The position numbers and the translations under genes were made by a program. The notes beneath the pieces are model-generated. The model was not told where the DNA came from. It did no database searches and saw only the letters and a program-made list of their open reading frames with translations. Shown here piece by piece: positions 40,129 through 48,738 of a stretch of 64,000 nt of DNA. The stretch comes from a candidate division KSB1 bacterium (GTDB lineage Bacteria; Zhuqueibacterota; Zhuqueibacteria; Residuimicrobiales; Krinioviventaceae), in the NCBI GenBank assembly GCA_034521575.1, contig JAXHMJ010000003.1, positions 310,001 to 374,000 of the forward strand. The letters are read 5' to 3'. Position 1 is the stretch's first letter; the number at the start of each line of letters is the position of its first letter.

Positions 40129-40176
40129 TTGACATTTCAGTTTATTGTTTACATATTAGATCGATGGTCGCTCGAT
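40129..40176 (+). promoter_or_regulatory. Promoter with overlapping dyad upstream of the TetR-like gene
   Basis: TTGACA (40129-40134) is 17 bases from CATATT (40152-40157). Directly downstream an inverted repeat with ATCGA and TCGAT arms spans about 40159-40175. It lies where a TetR-family repressor would block transcription. This is probably the operator for autoregulation of the following operon, inferred from position and symmetry. Confidence 0.6.
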
Positions 40177-40192
40177 AAACAGAGATGAGGCA

Positions 40193-40556
40193 ATGAACCG
40201 AGTTGCAAAACCTTGTGACGAACGTAAAAATGAAATTCTGTCCGCTGCCCGGACTGCGTTTTTCACAGGGGATACCATGCCACGTCGGTTAACGGTTTGA
40301 TTAAACGTATCGGCATCGCCAAGTGGACCTTTTATCATTACTTTCATTCAAAACAGGGTCTGCCGGTCGAATTGACGGATTTGTTCTCGGATGAACGCCT
40401 GACGCTGATCTCCAATGAGCTCGAGCAAAACAAGTGTGATGCCTTGACCCAATTCCGGGAAATGTCTGAAAAAAGCCTGGCGTGGAAAACCCAAAACCGA
40501 AAAAATCTCATTGAATTGATGCTTTGAAAGTATTGATTGAACCGGAGAACGCCTGA
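40193..40556 (+). CDS. Short TetR-family regulator (frameshifted)
   Basis: The DNA-binding domain reads NEILSAARTAFF, then (after a G-run at 40268-40271 that lacks one G) GYHATSVNGLIKRIGIAKWT and FYHYFHSKQGL, a standard TetR HTH. The remainder is only about 70 residues. A second shift near 40525 gives ALKVLIEPENA and a TGA at 40554-40556 that overlaps the next ATG. TetR proteins are normally near 200 residues, so the ligand domain is shortened even after correction. It is first in an operon with an outer-membrane protein and an ABC transporter, whose expression it may control. Confidence 0.72.
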
Positions 40557-41683
40557 TGAATTGTATTTGCCGGTGGGCTGCGATGATTACTCTACTGCTG
40601 TTTGGGGTGCCGCAACCAGTGCCTGCTGTTTGGTTTACCGGACAAATTTCGAGCTATAACAGCCTTCAAAAGGCAGCAGAGGGCAGACGTACATTTGAAT
40701 TTGGCAGTCGTTATTTACCGGAATTGACCCATGACATCCACAAGGATGCCGGCCTTTGTCTGGATACAAAAGTCTCAGCAAATATGTTCTGGTTTTATTC
40801 CCAGACCGGTCAGGAAGCGAATGCCAAGCTCTACAGATGCTGGTTCCGGTTTGCAACCCCCAAGTTTGAATCTCGGATCGGCCTGCAAAAGATCAATTTC
40901 GGACCGGCCAGACTGTTGCGCTCACTGATGTGGTTTGACCAGCTGGATCCGCGCGATCCTCTCAAGCTGACTGATGGCGTCTATGGTCTGCGTTTGCGTT
41001 ATGATTTTGAAAATTTATCCAGTATCTGGCTTTGGGGACTTTTGGGAAACGGTGAGACCAAGGGGCTCGAATTCACTGCAACGCGCAAAGGTACCCCTGA
41101 ATATGGAGGACGGCTGCAGATTCCGCTGGGTCCCGGCGAGATCGGAGTCACAACGCATCGCCGTATCACTAACCCTGAAACCACTGCCGGATATCGTTTA
41201 TCAGGTTCGCGCGTCCCGGAAACCCGTATCGCTTTGGATGGAATCTGGGATGTTGGTCTCGGATTGTGGTTCGAATCCGCATTAATGTATGCGGATTACA
41301 GGTATCATCTGCTGGACTGGCAGTCTTTTATTACCTTGGGTTCAGATTATACCTTTCCGTTTGCCAATGGTGTTCATGTGCTGGCAGAGCATATGCTTTA
41401 TACTGTGGGAAACCGGTCGTTTGACCGGAAACAACGCTTTCATTTGAGCGGAGTCATGCTGTCCTGTCCGGTGACCTGGCTTGATCAAGTTTCACTATAC
41501 AGCATCTATAACTGGGAATCGCAAATGGCTTATCATTACCTGAGTTGGCAGCGAAGTCTTGACCGATGGCTGTTTCATGCCGGATTTTTCAAGCGCAGCG
41601 GAACTGCATCTTTTTTTCTGAATCAGACCGGTTTGCCGCCCGGACGCCACGGTCTGCGTTTGATGCTGGTGTTTCACTATTAA
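40556..41683 (+). CDS. Predicted outer-membrane beta-barrel protein
   Basis: The protein has 375 residues. A signal peptide (AMITLLLFGVPQPVPA) is followed by alternating amphipathic strands and a final LMLVFHY, with a terminal aromatic as in outer-membrane barrels. It contains RIGLQKINFGPARLLRSLMW, a segment often seen in putative porin-like alginate or capsule-type barrels. I do not recognise a specific family. GGAG precedes the ATG, and the start overlaps the TetR stop. The following genes encode an ABC transporter and a LolA-like protein, so a role in envelope lipid or lipoprotein traffic is suggested by context only. Confidence 0.75.
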   Translation: MNCICRWAAMITLLLFGVPQPVPAVWFTGQISSYNSLQKAAEGRRTFEFGSRYLPELTHDIHKDAGLCLDTKVSANMFWFYSQTGQEANAKLYRCWFRFATPKFESRIGLQKINFGPARLLRSLMWFDQLDPRDPLKLTDGVYGLRLRYDFENLSSIWLWGLLGNGETKGLEFTATRKGTPEYGGRLQIPLGPGEIGVTTHRRITNPETTAGYRLSGSRVPETRIALDGIWDVGLGLWFESALMYADYRYHLLDWQSFITLGSDYTFPFANGVHVLAEHMLYTVGNRSFDRKQRFHLSGVMLSCPVTWLDQVSLYSIYNWESQMAYHYLSWQRSLDRWLFHAGFFKRSGTASFFLNQTGLPPGRHGLRLMLVFHY

Positions 41684-41734
41684 TGACGGTTGATACTGTA
41701 TAGGAGACGGTGCTGACGATACGAAAGGAAATCT

Positions 41735-42424
41735 ATGCAAGATTCGATTTTTATCAAACTTGACCATTTGACAAAAACCTATGCGATGGCAAAAAGTGAA
41801 TTTGTTGCCTTGTACAATATAAGCCTTTTATTCTCCAGAGGCGAGTTTACAGGGCTGGTGGGGCCGAGTGGATCCGGTAAAACGACTCTTCTGAATATCA
41901 TCGGATCCCTGGATACTCCTACACGCGGCAATGCGACTGTTCTTGATCAGCCTGTCCGGGACCTGAACCAGAAACAGTCCGCGGCATTGCGCAATGAGTA
42001 TATGGGATTTATTTTTCAAACCTATAATTTGCTGCCGGTCTATAGTGTGTATGAAAATGTTAAACTGCCGCTTTTGCTTTTGAAAAAACATACATCAGGG
42101 GAAATGGATAAAATGATCCGTCAGGCTCTGGACTGGGTGGGGATTTTGGATAAAATCAAGTTAAAGCCTGCACAGTTGTCCGGGGGAGAAGCTCAGCGGG
42201 TTGCGGTGGCCCGGGCTATGGTGAAACAACCGCTGATCGTGTTGGCAGATGAACCGACTGCCAATCTTGATTATAGAAACTCGCATAATATTCTGAAAAC
42301 CATGAAACAGCTGAATCAGGAATTGGGTACAACATTCATTTTTGCGACTCATGATGAAAAAGTGATTCAATACCTGAACCGCAAGATCACTCTGGAAGAC
42401 GGACGGGTGGCTCGAGATGAGTGA
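41735..42424 (+). CDS. ABC transporter ATP-binding protein (LolD/MacB type)
   Basis: The protein has 229 residues. Walker A is GPSGSGKTT, the Q-loop lies in FIFQTYNLLPVYSVYENV, the signature is LSGGEAQRVAVARAM, Walker B is VLADEPTANLD and the switch His is in FATHDE. The family drives extraction of lipids or lipoproteins from the inner membrane or moves substrates across the envelope with FtsX-type permeases. AAAGGA lies before the ATG. The two permeases follow directly. Confidence 0.95.
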   Translation: MQDSIFIKLDHLTKTYAMAKSEFVALYNISLLFSRGEFTGLVGPSGSGKTTLLNIIGSLDTPTRGNATVLDQPVRDLNQKQSAALRNEYMGFIFQTYNLLPVYSVYENVKLPLLLLKKHTSGEMDKMIRQALDWVGILDKIKLKPAQLSGGEAQRVAVARAMVKQPLIVLADEPTANLDYRNSHNILKTMKQLNQELGTTFIFATHDEKVIQYLNRKITLEDGRVARDE

Positions 42425-42442
42425 AAACAGAGGAAATGTACT

Positions 42443-43612
42443 ATGCTGACGATACGTCTGGCTGTAAAAAATATTTTGGGCGCCGGCTGGCGGACCTGGC
42501 TGAATGTTGTTGTGCTTTCCATTGCCTTTGTTGCTATTATCGGTGTTCAGGGAGTATATGAAGGCATGAGCCGCCGCGCGATTGATGCGATGATACAAAT
42601 GCAGCTGGGAACGGGACAGTTCTGGCATCCAAATTATGATCCTTATGATCCGTTTGCACTAAAAGATTCACATGCTGAAATTCCTGCTGCTCTGGACACT
42701 GCTGTTGCTGATGGCAATGCTGTGCCGATATTAATCTCTCAGGGTGTTGTCTATTTAAAAGGCCGCATGCAGTCTGTTTTGCTGAAAGGAATACCGCCCG
42801 GGCAGACTATATTAAAACTCCCGACCCGCGCCCTGAGTTCAAATTCTGAGATCTCGGCGGTAATCGGGTCCCGTATGGCGGCCAGTCTGGATGTTCAGAC
42901 GGGTGATTATATAACCGTACGTTGGCGTGACGCTGAGGGTACTTTTGATGCGGCGGATGTCAGGATTGCCGCTGTCATGGAAACCACGGTTTCTGCGGTG
43001 GATAATAATCAAATCTGGCTTGCGCTCGATCAGCTCCGCTCTATGCTGGATATGCCGGGCCAAGCCACACTTGTTGTCCGTGGGCAGGAGATTGATCATT
43101 TGAGGTCTGCAGGGGACTGGGTGTTTCGCGATATTGATTGTTTGACCCAAGAGATACAGGAACTTGTCCAGGTGAAAACCGTATCCATGACCATAATTTA
43201 TACGCTGCTCATGGCTATGGCGCTGCTGGCTATTTTTGACACCCAGATTCTCTCTCTGTGGCATCGGCGACGGGAAATGGGAACGCTCATGGCATTGGGA
43301 ATGACAAGAGGAAAATTGATCCAGTTGTTTACGTTGGAAGGCGCCCTGCACGCCCTGCTCGCTATTCTCGTTGGGGCGGTGTACGGTATCCCGTTGCTGA
43401 CCTGGTTTTCATATCACGGGTTTTCAATGCCGGATTACGCTCAGGATGCAGGCTTTGCTATTGGCGAAAAGATATTTCCGGAATACGGTGCAGGGCTGGT
43501 GATCGGAACCACCTTGCTGGTTTTGGTCTCCGTGACCGTGATCAGTTATTTACCGACCCGCAGAATTGCTGATCTGGAACCCACTGATGCGTTGCGCGGG
43601 AGGATGTCATGA
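42443..43612 (+). CDS. FtsX/MacB-type ABC permease (first)
   Basis: The protein has 389 residues. One N-terminal transmembrane helix (WLNVVVLSIAFVAIIGVQGV), a periplasmic MacB-like domain (residues about 45-250) and three C-terminal helices (TIIYTLLMAMALLAIFDTQI onwards) with RREMGTLMALGMTRGKLIQL form the FtsX fold. GAGGAAA precedes the ATG. It overlaps the second permease by ATGA, so a heterodimer is likely. Confidence 0.92.
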   Translation: MLTIRLAVKNILGAGWRTWLNVVVLSIAFVAIIGVQGVYEGMSRRAIDAMIQMQLGTGQFWHPNYDPYDPFALKDSHAEIPAALDTAVADGNAVPILISQGVVYLKGRMQSVLLKGIPPGQTILKLPTRALSSNSEISAVIGSRMAASLDVQTGDYITVRWRDAEGTFDAADVRIAAVMETTVSAVDNNQIWLALDQLRSMLDMPGQATLVVRGQEIDHLRSAGDWVFRDIDCLTQEIQELVQVKTVSMTIIYTLLMAMALLAIFDTQILSLWHRRREMGTLMALGMTRGKLIQLFTLEGALHALLAILVGAVYGIPLLTWFSYHGFSMPDYAQDAGFAIGEKIFPEYGAGLVIGTTLLVLVSVTVISYLPTRRIADLEPTDALRGRMS

Positions 43613-44871
43613 AACGTTTCCTGTTAATGGGATTGCTGCGGGACCGTTCGCGCAGCTTGTTTCCATTTATTGTCACGACACTCGGTGTGTTCATTACCGT
43701 GTTTTTGTACAGTTTTGTAAAAGGAGAAATATCCGATATTATCGAAACCAATAGCCGTTTTTATACCGGCCACGTCAAAATAATGACCCGTGCGTATGAA
43801 AAACAGATGCAGCAGGCTCCGAATGATCTTGCATTGCTGAACGTCACGGATTTTATAAATCAGTTGCAGCAGACATTCCCGGACATTCACTGGGTTCCCC
43901 GGATCAAATTCGGCGGTCTGCTTGATATACCGGATGAAAAGGGGGAAACCCTGGAGCAGGCTCCGATTACCGGACTGGCTGTTCAATTGCAGGATGCGGT
44001 TCAACGTCTGAACATCAAAGATGCGTTGATCCGTGGAAGACTGCCCGATTCTTCGTTTGAACTCTTGATTAGCGATGAGTTGGCGCGTAAGCTAAAGGTG
44101 GAACCCGGAGACCCGGCAACTCTGATCAGCTCGACCCTGTACGGCGGTATGGCTATGTGTAATTTTACCGTTGCAGGAACAGTGCATTTCGGCGTACGGG
44201 CTATGGATCAAAGCGCTGTTTTGGCCGACATTGAGGATATTCGGGTTGCCCTGAATATGGGGGACGCAGCCGGTGAACTGCTGGGATTTTTTAAGACTGG
44301 ACAGTATACTGAAAAACGGGCCAGTGCAGTACAGCAGGTCTTTAAAAACGAATTTGCAGCAGACGGAGAGTTTGCCCCGACTCTGCTCAAACTCAGTCAG
44401 CAGAATGATTTGGGCGCTATCATTGAGATGGTTGACTATATGTCCGGAATTATTGTCGGCGTGTTTGTGTTTGTGATGTCAATTGTGCTCTGGAATACAG
44501 GTCTGATGGGCACTCTGAGGCGATATGGAGAATTCGGTGTACGTCTCGCCATCGGCGAGCCCAAAAGCCATTTGTATATGACCCTGATTGGCGAATATTT
44601 GATGATCGGCTTTTTGGGTTCCGTATCCGGCACACTTTTGGGACTGGCCGCCTCGTACTATATGCAGGTTCATGGCGTTAATATCGGAGATATGATGCAG
44701 CAGTCTTCAATGCTGATGCCGGATGTAATACGCGCCCGTGTCACGCTAACCAGTTATTATATCGGATTTCTGCCCGGATTTCTGGCGTCCACAGTGGGAG
44801 CCGGAATAGCCGGTATTGGAATATTTAAACGCGAAACCTCACAATTGTTCAAAGAGCTGGAGGTGCAATGA
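43609..44871 (+). CDS. FtsX/MacB-type ABC permease (second)
   Basis: The protein has 420 residues. The topology is the same: an N-terminal helix (LFPFIVTTLGVFITVFLYSF), a large periplasmic domain, and C-terminal helices beginning IIVGVFVFVMSIVLWNTGLM with LRRYGEFGVRLAIGEPKSHL. It overlaps both neighbours by ATGA (43609 and 44868), indicating tight coupling with the first permease and the LolA-like protein. Confidence 0.92.
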   Translation: MKRFLLMGLLRDRSRSLFPFIVTTLGVFITVFLYSFVKGEISDIIETNSRFYTGHVKIMTRAYEKQMQQAPNDLALLNVTDFINQLQQTFPDIHWVPRIKFGGLLDIPDEKGETLEQAPITGLAVQLQDAVQRLNIKDALIRGRLPDSSFELLISDELARKLKVEPGDPATLISSTLYGGMAMCNFTVAGTVHFGVRAMDQSAVLADIEDIRVALNMGDAAGELLGFFKTGQYTEKRASAVQQVFKNEFAADGEFAPTLLKLSQQNDLGAIIEMVDYMSGIIVGVFVFVMSIVLWNTGLMGTLRRYGEFGVRLAIGEPKSHLYMTLIGEYLMIGFLGSVSGTLLGLAASYYMQVHGVNIGDMMQQSSMLMPDVIRARVTLTSYYIGFLPGFLASTVGAGIAGIGIFKRETSQLFKELEVQ

Positions 44872-45599
44872 AAGACTTTATACTTGTGCTGGGCATAGTC
44901 GGGACCTTGTGTTCGCAGCCACCTGATGCAAATGACATACTCGGGCAAATTGACAGCAATTTATCCGCAGAAACCATGATCGTAAAATCTACAATGATCA
45001 TTCACGGCCGTCGGACAGATCGTTCAGTGACCGCGAAATCCTGGATTCATGGAACGAAAAAATCATTTACTGAATATCTGTCCCCACCACGTGAAGCGGG
45101 TACAAAAATGCTAAAACTGGAGGACCAGTTGTGGATCTATTCGCCGCAAACCGACCGTATCATTCGAATTGCCGGACATATGCTGCGGCAGTCTGTAATG
45201 GGCTCTGATTTGTCCTATGAAGATCTAATGGAGGACCCGGTACTGGGAAACATATACTCTGCGGAAATAATTGAAGAACAACGGGTGAATGACCAGCCGT
45301 GCTGGGTTCTGCATCTCCAGGCAAAGACCGATGATGTGGCTTATGCTACACGCAAAATATGGGTGGATCAATCCAAAATGATTATCCTTAAAGAAAACCG
45401 ATATGCCAAGAGCGGCAAGTTATTGAAAACAACAAAGGTGCAGGAGGTCATGAGACAACAGGGTCGCTGGTACCCCGGAAAAACGGTTTTTAACGATGTA
45501 TTGTCCTCCAGCAAAGGAACGGAATATGTCATCAAATCAATAGAATTCAATGCAGATATTCCTGATTATGTATTTTCCAAAGCTTCTCTTCGGAAATAA
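44868..45599 (+). CDS. LolA-like outer-membrane lipoprotein-sorting protein
   Basis: The protein has 243 residues. A signal peptide (ILVLGIVGTLCSQPPDA) precedes a LolA-like fold of the PF17131 kind: STMIIHGRRTDRSVTAKSWI, SFTEYLSPPREAGTKMLKL, QLWIYSPQTDRIIRI, MGSDLSYEDLM. Such proteins bind acyl chains in the periplasm. GGAGG precedes the ATG. It is the last gene of the TetR-barrel-ABC operon and would be a soluble carrier between the ABC pump and the outer-membrane barrel. Substrate unknown. Confidence 0.9.
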   Translation: MKDFILVLGIVGTLCSQPPDANDILGQIDSNLSAETMIVKSTMIIHGRRTDRSVTAKSWIHGTKKSFTEYLSPPREAGTKMLKLEDQLWIYSPQTDRIIRIAGHMLRQSVMGSDLSYEDLMEDPVLGNIYSAEIIEEQRVNDQPCWVLHLQAKTDDVAYATRKIWVDQSKMIILKENRYAKSGKLLKTTKVQEVMRQQGRWYPGKTVFNDVLSSSKGTEYVIKSIEFNADIPDYVFSKASLRK

Positions 45600-45775
45600 T
45601 CAAATAAAAATATTGTTTTGATATTAGGACATAAATAGTTATATTGAATTGTTGTTCAAGTTTATGGCATGAATATTGTATACTGTGGTAACCAAAAAGA
45701 AAGCTGTTTTTGCAGGTTTTGTTACAATTATGTAATATGAATTTGAATATTGATACAAAATAATACAGTTTTTCC
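45600..45775. other. Intergenic, LolA-like operon to M23 gene
   Basis: This is AT-rich DNA with no gene. It leads to a strong promoter at 45776. No clear intrinsic terminator for the ABC operon is visible here. Confidence 0.4.
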
Positions 45776-45804
45776 TTGACAAAAGTTACTAAAGTTTATA
45801 TATT
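45776..45804 (+). promoter_or_regulatory. Sigma-70 promoter of the M23 peptidase gene
   Basis: TTGACA (45776-45781) and TATATT (45799-45804) are separated by exactly 17 bases, the same hexamers and spacing as the sigma-factor promoter. The leader is about 100 bases and has a small AAACGA/TCGTTT hairpin at about 45871-45892 ahead of the AAAGGA ribosome binding site. Confidence 0.85.
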
Positions 45805-45914
45805 TAAAGAGCATTTTTCAAACCCGCCTATATTATAAATTGGCGCGGCTAACATCAAAAATTGGGGGCTAAACGAACAAAAGGATCGTTTTTAAATTCT
45901 ATCAAAGGACGACT

Positions 45915-46838
45915 ATGCGCGGAAAGAGATTCAAGTTTATTTATTTCTCAACAAGCCGTTCAGAAGTAAAAGAAATCAGTTTGGGCATCGATAAGTTAGC
46001 GATAGGCTTTCTCCTTGCGGTTGCTGTTGTCATTGCCGTTACGGGGATTTTTCTGCAGCTTTCAACAAATTTTTTCCAGAACGTCGAATTGTCCCGGTTG
46101 ACCCGAAAGAATACCGAACTTGCCAATATGCTTTCCGTTATGGAACACCGGGTAGTGGATATTGAGAAAAAAGTTCTTTTGGTTGAAAAGCAGGATAACG
46201 ATTTGCGCGTGTTTGCAGACCTGCCTAAAATTGATAACGATACCCGTCAGCTCGGTGTCGGTGGTATTGATGAAAAAACTTTTTCATCTTTTGCCTATTC
46301 GAATGACGAAAAGCTGGAGCAGGCTTTTAAAATCAAATCCTTGTTGAGTAATCTCAGTCAGCGAATGGATTTGGCCTATAACAGCCGTCAGGAAATTAAA
46401 GATGCGTATACCAAGCTCAATAATGATCTGGCACATATGCCTTCAATCAATCCTGTGCCTACCGGCCGCATCAAAAGTCGTTTTGGCTACCGCACAGATC
46501 CTTTTACCCAGAAAAGAAGATTTCATGATGGTCTTGATATCGCCGCTGCCCGCGGAACCGAGATTTACGCTCCTGCTTCAGGACGTGTAGAATCCGTTCG
46601 CCAGCGCTATTCTCCCGGACAGGGTTACGGACGATATATTGTCATTGACCATGGCAACGGAATCAAAACGAGGTACGCCCATTTGAAAAACTGCCTGGTT
46701 AAACCCGGAGAAACAGTGTCCCGTTATGCTTTAGTCGCCACGGTCGGAACCTCCGGTCGATCCACGGGGCCGCATCTCCACTATGAAGTCATTGTAAACG
46801 GCCAACCTGTCAATCCATTAAAGTACGTTTTTGATTAG
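45915..46838 (+). CDS. M23 (LytM-type) peptidoglycan endopeptidase
   Basis: The protein has 307 residues. A cytoplasmic N-terminus and one transmembrane helix (GFLLAVAVVIAVTGIFLQL, 31-49) are followed by a coiled coil (55-100) and a C-terminal peptidase domain. Zinc ligands and catalytic residues are H204 and D208 in RFHDGLDIAA, H256 in TRYAHLKN and H289 in GPHLHYEV. All are present, so it should be an active cell-wall endopeptidase rather than an EnvC-like activator. It has its own promoter and a terminator-like hairpin 13 bases after the stop. Confidence 0.94.
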   Translation: MRGKRFKFIYFSTSRSEVKEISLGIDKLAIGFLLAVAVVIAVTGIFLQLSTNFFQNVELSRLTRKNTELANMLSVMEHRVVDIEKKVLLVEKQDNDLRVFADLPKIDNDTRQLGVGGIDEKTFSSFAYSNDEKLEQAFKIKSLLSNLSQRMDLAYNSRQEIKDAYTKLNNDLAHMPSINPVPTGRIKSRFGYRTDPFTQKRRFHDGLDIAAARGTEIYAPASGRVESVRQRYSPGQGYGRYIVIDHGNGIKTRYAHLKNCLVKPGETVSRYALVATVGTSGRSTGPHLHYEVIVNGQPVNPLKYVFD

Positions 46839-47880
46839 TATAAAATTTTCAAAGCCTGCCGAGTGTATCGGCGGGCTTTTGTTGTTTTTGGGGCTTTTGT
46901 TCCCGGGCGAACCGGTGCGCGCTCTTGATCCGGCCGGCATTCAAAAAGCGATTGAACACAGCTTGTGCCAGGACTATGATACTGCGCTGGCGTTTTTTGA
47001 CAGCCTTGAACTGAAATTTCCCGATCGCCCCGAACCCCGTTTCTACAAGGCATCTGTGATTCAGTCGAAAATGATGGATTATGAAACCCTGCGTTGGGAA
47101 GACGAGTTTCTACGTTCAATCGAATCTGCAGTTGATAAAGCAGACCAATGCTTGCAAAATGATCCCGGAGATCTGGATGCGGTTTTTGCCCGGGGCGCTG
47201 CAAAATCTTACAAGAGTTTTTATCTCGGCCGCCAGGCGAAATATCTCCAGAGTGTGCTTCTGGCCCGGCAGGGGATAGGGGATTTGCAGGATATCCTTCG
47301 AGCGGATTCCAGTTATCTGCCGGCGTATTTGGGACTGGGTAGCTATCTTTACTGGCGCAGCCGCATCACACAGTCCGTGAACTGGCTGCCGTTTTTTTCC
47401 GATCAGCGGCAAACCGGCATAAACTATCTGGAAAAAGTTGCAGATTCACAATCAATTGGACGCTGGAGTGCGGTTTCAAATTTGGCCTGGATCTATCTGG
47501 AAGAAGAGAACTGGGAGCAAGCGCTTTATTATTCACAAAAAGGTTTGCATGCCTTTCCGGACAGCCGTTTTTTTCTCTGGCCCTGCGGTGAGACCTTGCT
47601 GCATATGAAACGATATGCTGATGCGCTCCAGGTCTATGAAACGCTTTTGAATTCCGTGCTTGCAGCGCCCATCAATAACCATTACAATGAAATTGTGCTT
47701 TACTTCAAAATGGCGCAGTGTTGCCGGGGAATGGAGAATCCGCAGCAGGCAGTTGAATATTTGAAACAAAATCTGAATACAAAGCCTGATGCAGAGGTGC
47801 GGGATCGCTGTCTGGAAAAACAAAATAAAGCCAGGCAACTGTTGTGGGAAATCAATGCTTCCGCTGGTACTTTTGAATAA
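46831..47880 (+). CDS. Predicted exported TPR-like protein
   Basis: About 349 residues. The reading starts at TTG 46831, overlapping the M23 stop; there is no ATG until residue 80. A signal peptide is visible (CIGGLLLFLGLLFPG ending PVRA). The mature part is helical with TPR-like features: DYDTALAFFDSLELKFPDRP, AVFARGAAKSYKSFYLG, SNLAWIYLEEENWEQALYYS, QKGLHAFPDS and PQQAVEYLKQNLNTKP. It may be a periplasmic scaffold linked to cell-wall work by its neighbour. The start is uncertain because the hairpin at 46851 falls within the first codons. It ends convergently, overlapping the next minus-strand gene by 29 bases. Confidence 0.75.
   Translation: MISIKFSKPAECIGGLLLFLGLLFPGEPVRALDPAGIQKAIEHSLCQDYDTALAFFDSLELKFPDRPEPRFYKASVIQSKMMDYETLRWEDEFLRSIESAVDKADQCLQNDPGDLDAVFARGAAKSYKSFYLGRQAKYLQSVLLARQGIGDLQDILRADSSYLPAYLGLGSYLYWRSRITQSVNWLPFFSDQRQTGINYLEKVADSQSIGRWSAVSNLAWIYLEEENWEQALYYSQKGLHAFPDSRFFLWPCGETLLHMKRYADALQVYETLLNSVLAAPINNHYNEIVLYFKMAQCCRGMENPQQAVEYLKQNLNTKPDAEVRDRCLEKQNKARQLLWEINASAGTFE
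46851..46880 (+). terminator. Terminator-like hairpin overlapping the next gene start
   Basis: AAAGCCTGCCGA pairs with TCGGCGGGCTTT (one G-T pair) around GTGTA and runs into T-rich sequence. It fits an intrinsic terminator or attenuator for the M23 gene, yet it lies inside the predicted signal-peptide codons of the TPR protein. Confidence 0.75.
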
Positions 47881-48307
47881 AAAATTCCAGTGCTATAACG
47901 AGCATAATCCATAACGGGATCAGGGGAAGCGTCTGGTGGGGCCAAAAAAGCCCGATTTCAAAAGATTGCCATGAAAACGGGAACAGCCAGTAATAACCGG
48001 ATGAAATATGCTTTTGCAAGAGATCCAGTATAAAATGAAAAAAAACTCCCAGCGACAAGTAGGTAAAAGCAGCTTTGCGGATACCGGGGGCGAACAATTC
48101 AGTTGCGAGTGCAACAGCTATGATCATAAAGAACGGCGTATGAATACCCACCGTATACGGATACACCGCCGGGAAAATGATATAGAACGGACGGACCAGA
48201 ATATCGGGTAAAATCACTCCCATGTATAGCAAAACCCGATTGTGGGCTGTCAAAAAGTAGCGACCGGCTAAATAAGCAGCAGCGGTATGTGTGATCAGAT
48301 CCGGCAT
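47852..48307 (-). CDS. Membrane protein, YdjM/DUF457-like metal-dependent hydrolase family
   Basis: The protein has 151 residues and about four hydrophobic segments. The N-terminus MPDLITHTAAAYLAGRYF, then YMGVILPDIL and a central HFILDLLQKH, gives the His/Asp pattern of the LexA-regulated membrane hydrolase family. The assignment rests on these motifs only. It is last in the suhB transcript. Confidence 0.65.
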   Translation of the reverse strand: MPDLITHTAAAYLAGRYFLTAHNRVLLYMGVILPDILVRPFYIIFPAVYPYTVGIHTPFFMIIAVALATELFAPGIRKAAFTYLSLGVFFHFILDLLQKHISSGYYWLFPFSWQSFEIGLFWPHQTLPLIPLWIMLVIALEFFIQKYQRKH

Positions 48308-48738
48308 TATCGTTTCTCAAATTGCCGGTTTTTGAAATCAAATCTAAAGTGACGAAAAAACAGAATAACAACGACAATGACGGGAATCACAGACACCCAG
48401 ATTTTGAGGCGCCGCTGTTTCATGATATGTATCTCTTTGGCCTGCAGCCATCCCGGTTTGTGAAAGACCGCTGAAAAATTGATAAAAACTCCGGGTTTGA
48501 GGTCGTTGACTCTGGCACTGTTCACAGGAATGAGCCGTCCCCGTTGTTTGATAATAAACCCGTCATGGGTGAGATTTTTTACTGTGGCTTCATTGCCAAC
48601 CGTAATGGTTGTCCCGTCATATCGGTCCGGGTCCTGCAGGCACATTTGCAGTGTGATGTCCGGGATATGTATATATCCGTATAGAATCAATCCGGTCAGC
48701 ACAGCAATGTAGATTGTAATCCGGATGAGGCGCATCAT
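48307..48738 (-). CDS. Small membrane protein with OB-like middle domain
   Basis: The protein has 143 residues, with transmembrane helices near each end (IYIAVLTGLILYGYIHI and VSVIPVIVVVILFFRHF). The middle (DPDRYDGTTITVGNEATVKN, then RGRLIPVNSARVNDLKPG) resembles an OB fold as in NfeD- or CcmE-like small domains. I do not recognise a family. It overlaps suhB by ATGA and the next gene by one base. Confidence 0.65.
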   Translation of the reverse strand: MMRLIRITIYIAVLTGLILYGYIHIPDITLQMCLQDPDRYDGTTITVGNEATVKNLTHDGFIIKQRGRLIPVNSARVNDLKPGVFINFSAVFHKPGWLQAKEIHIMKQRRLKIWVSVIPVIVVVILFFRHFRFDFKNRQFEKR

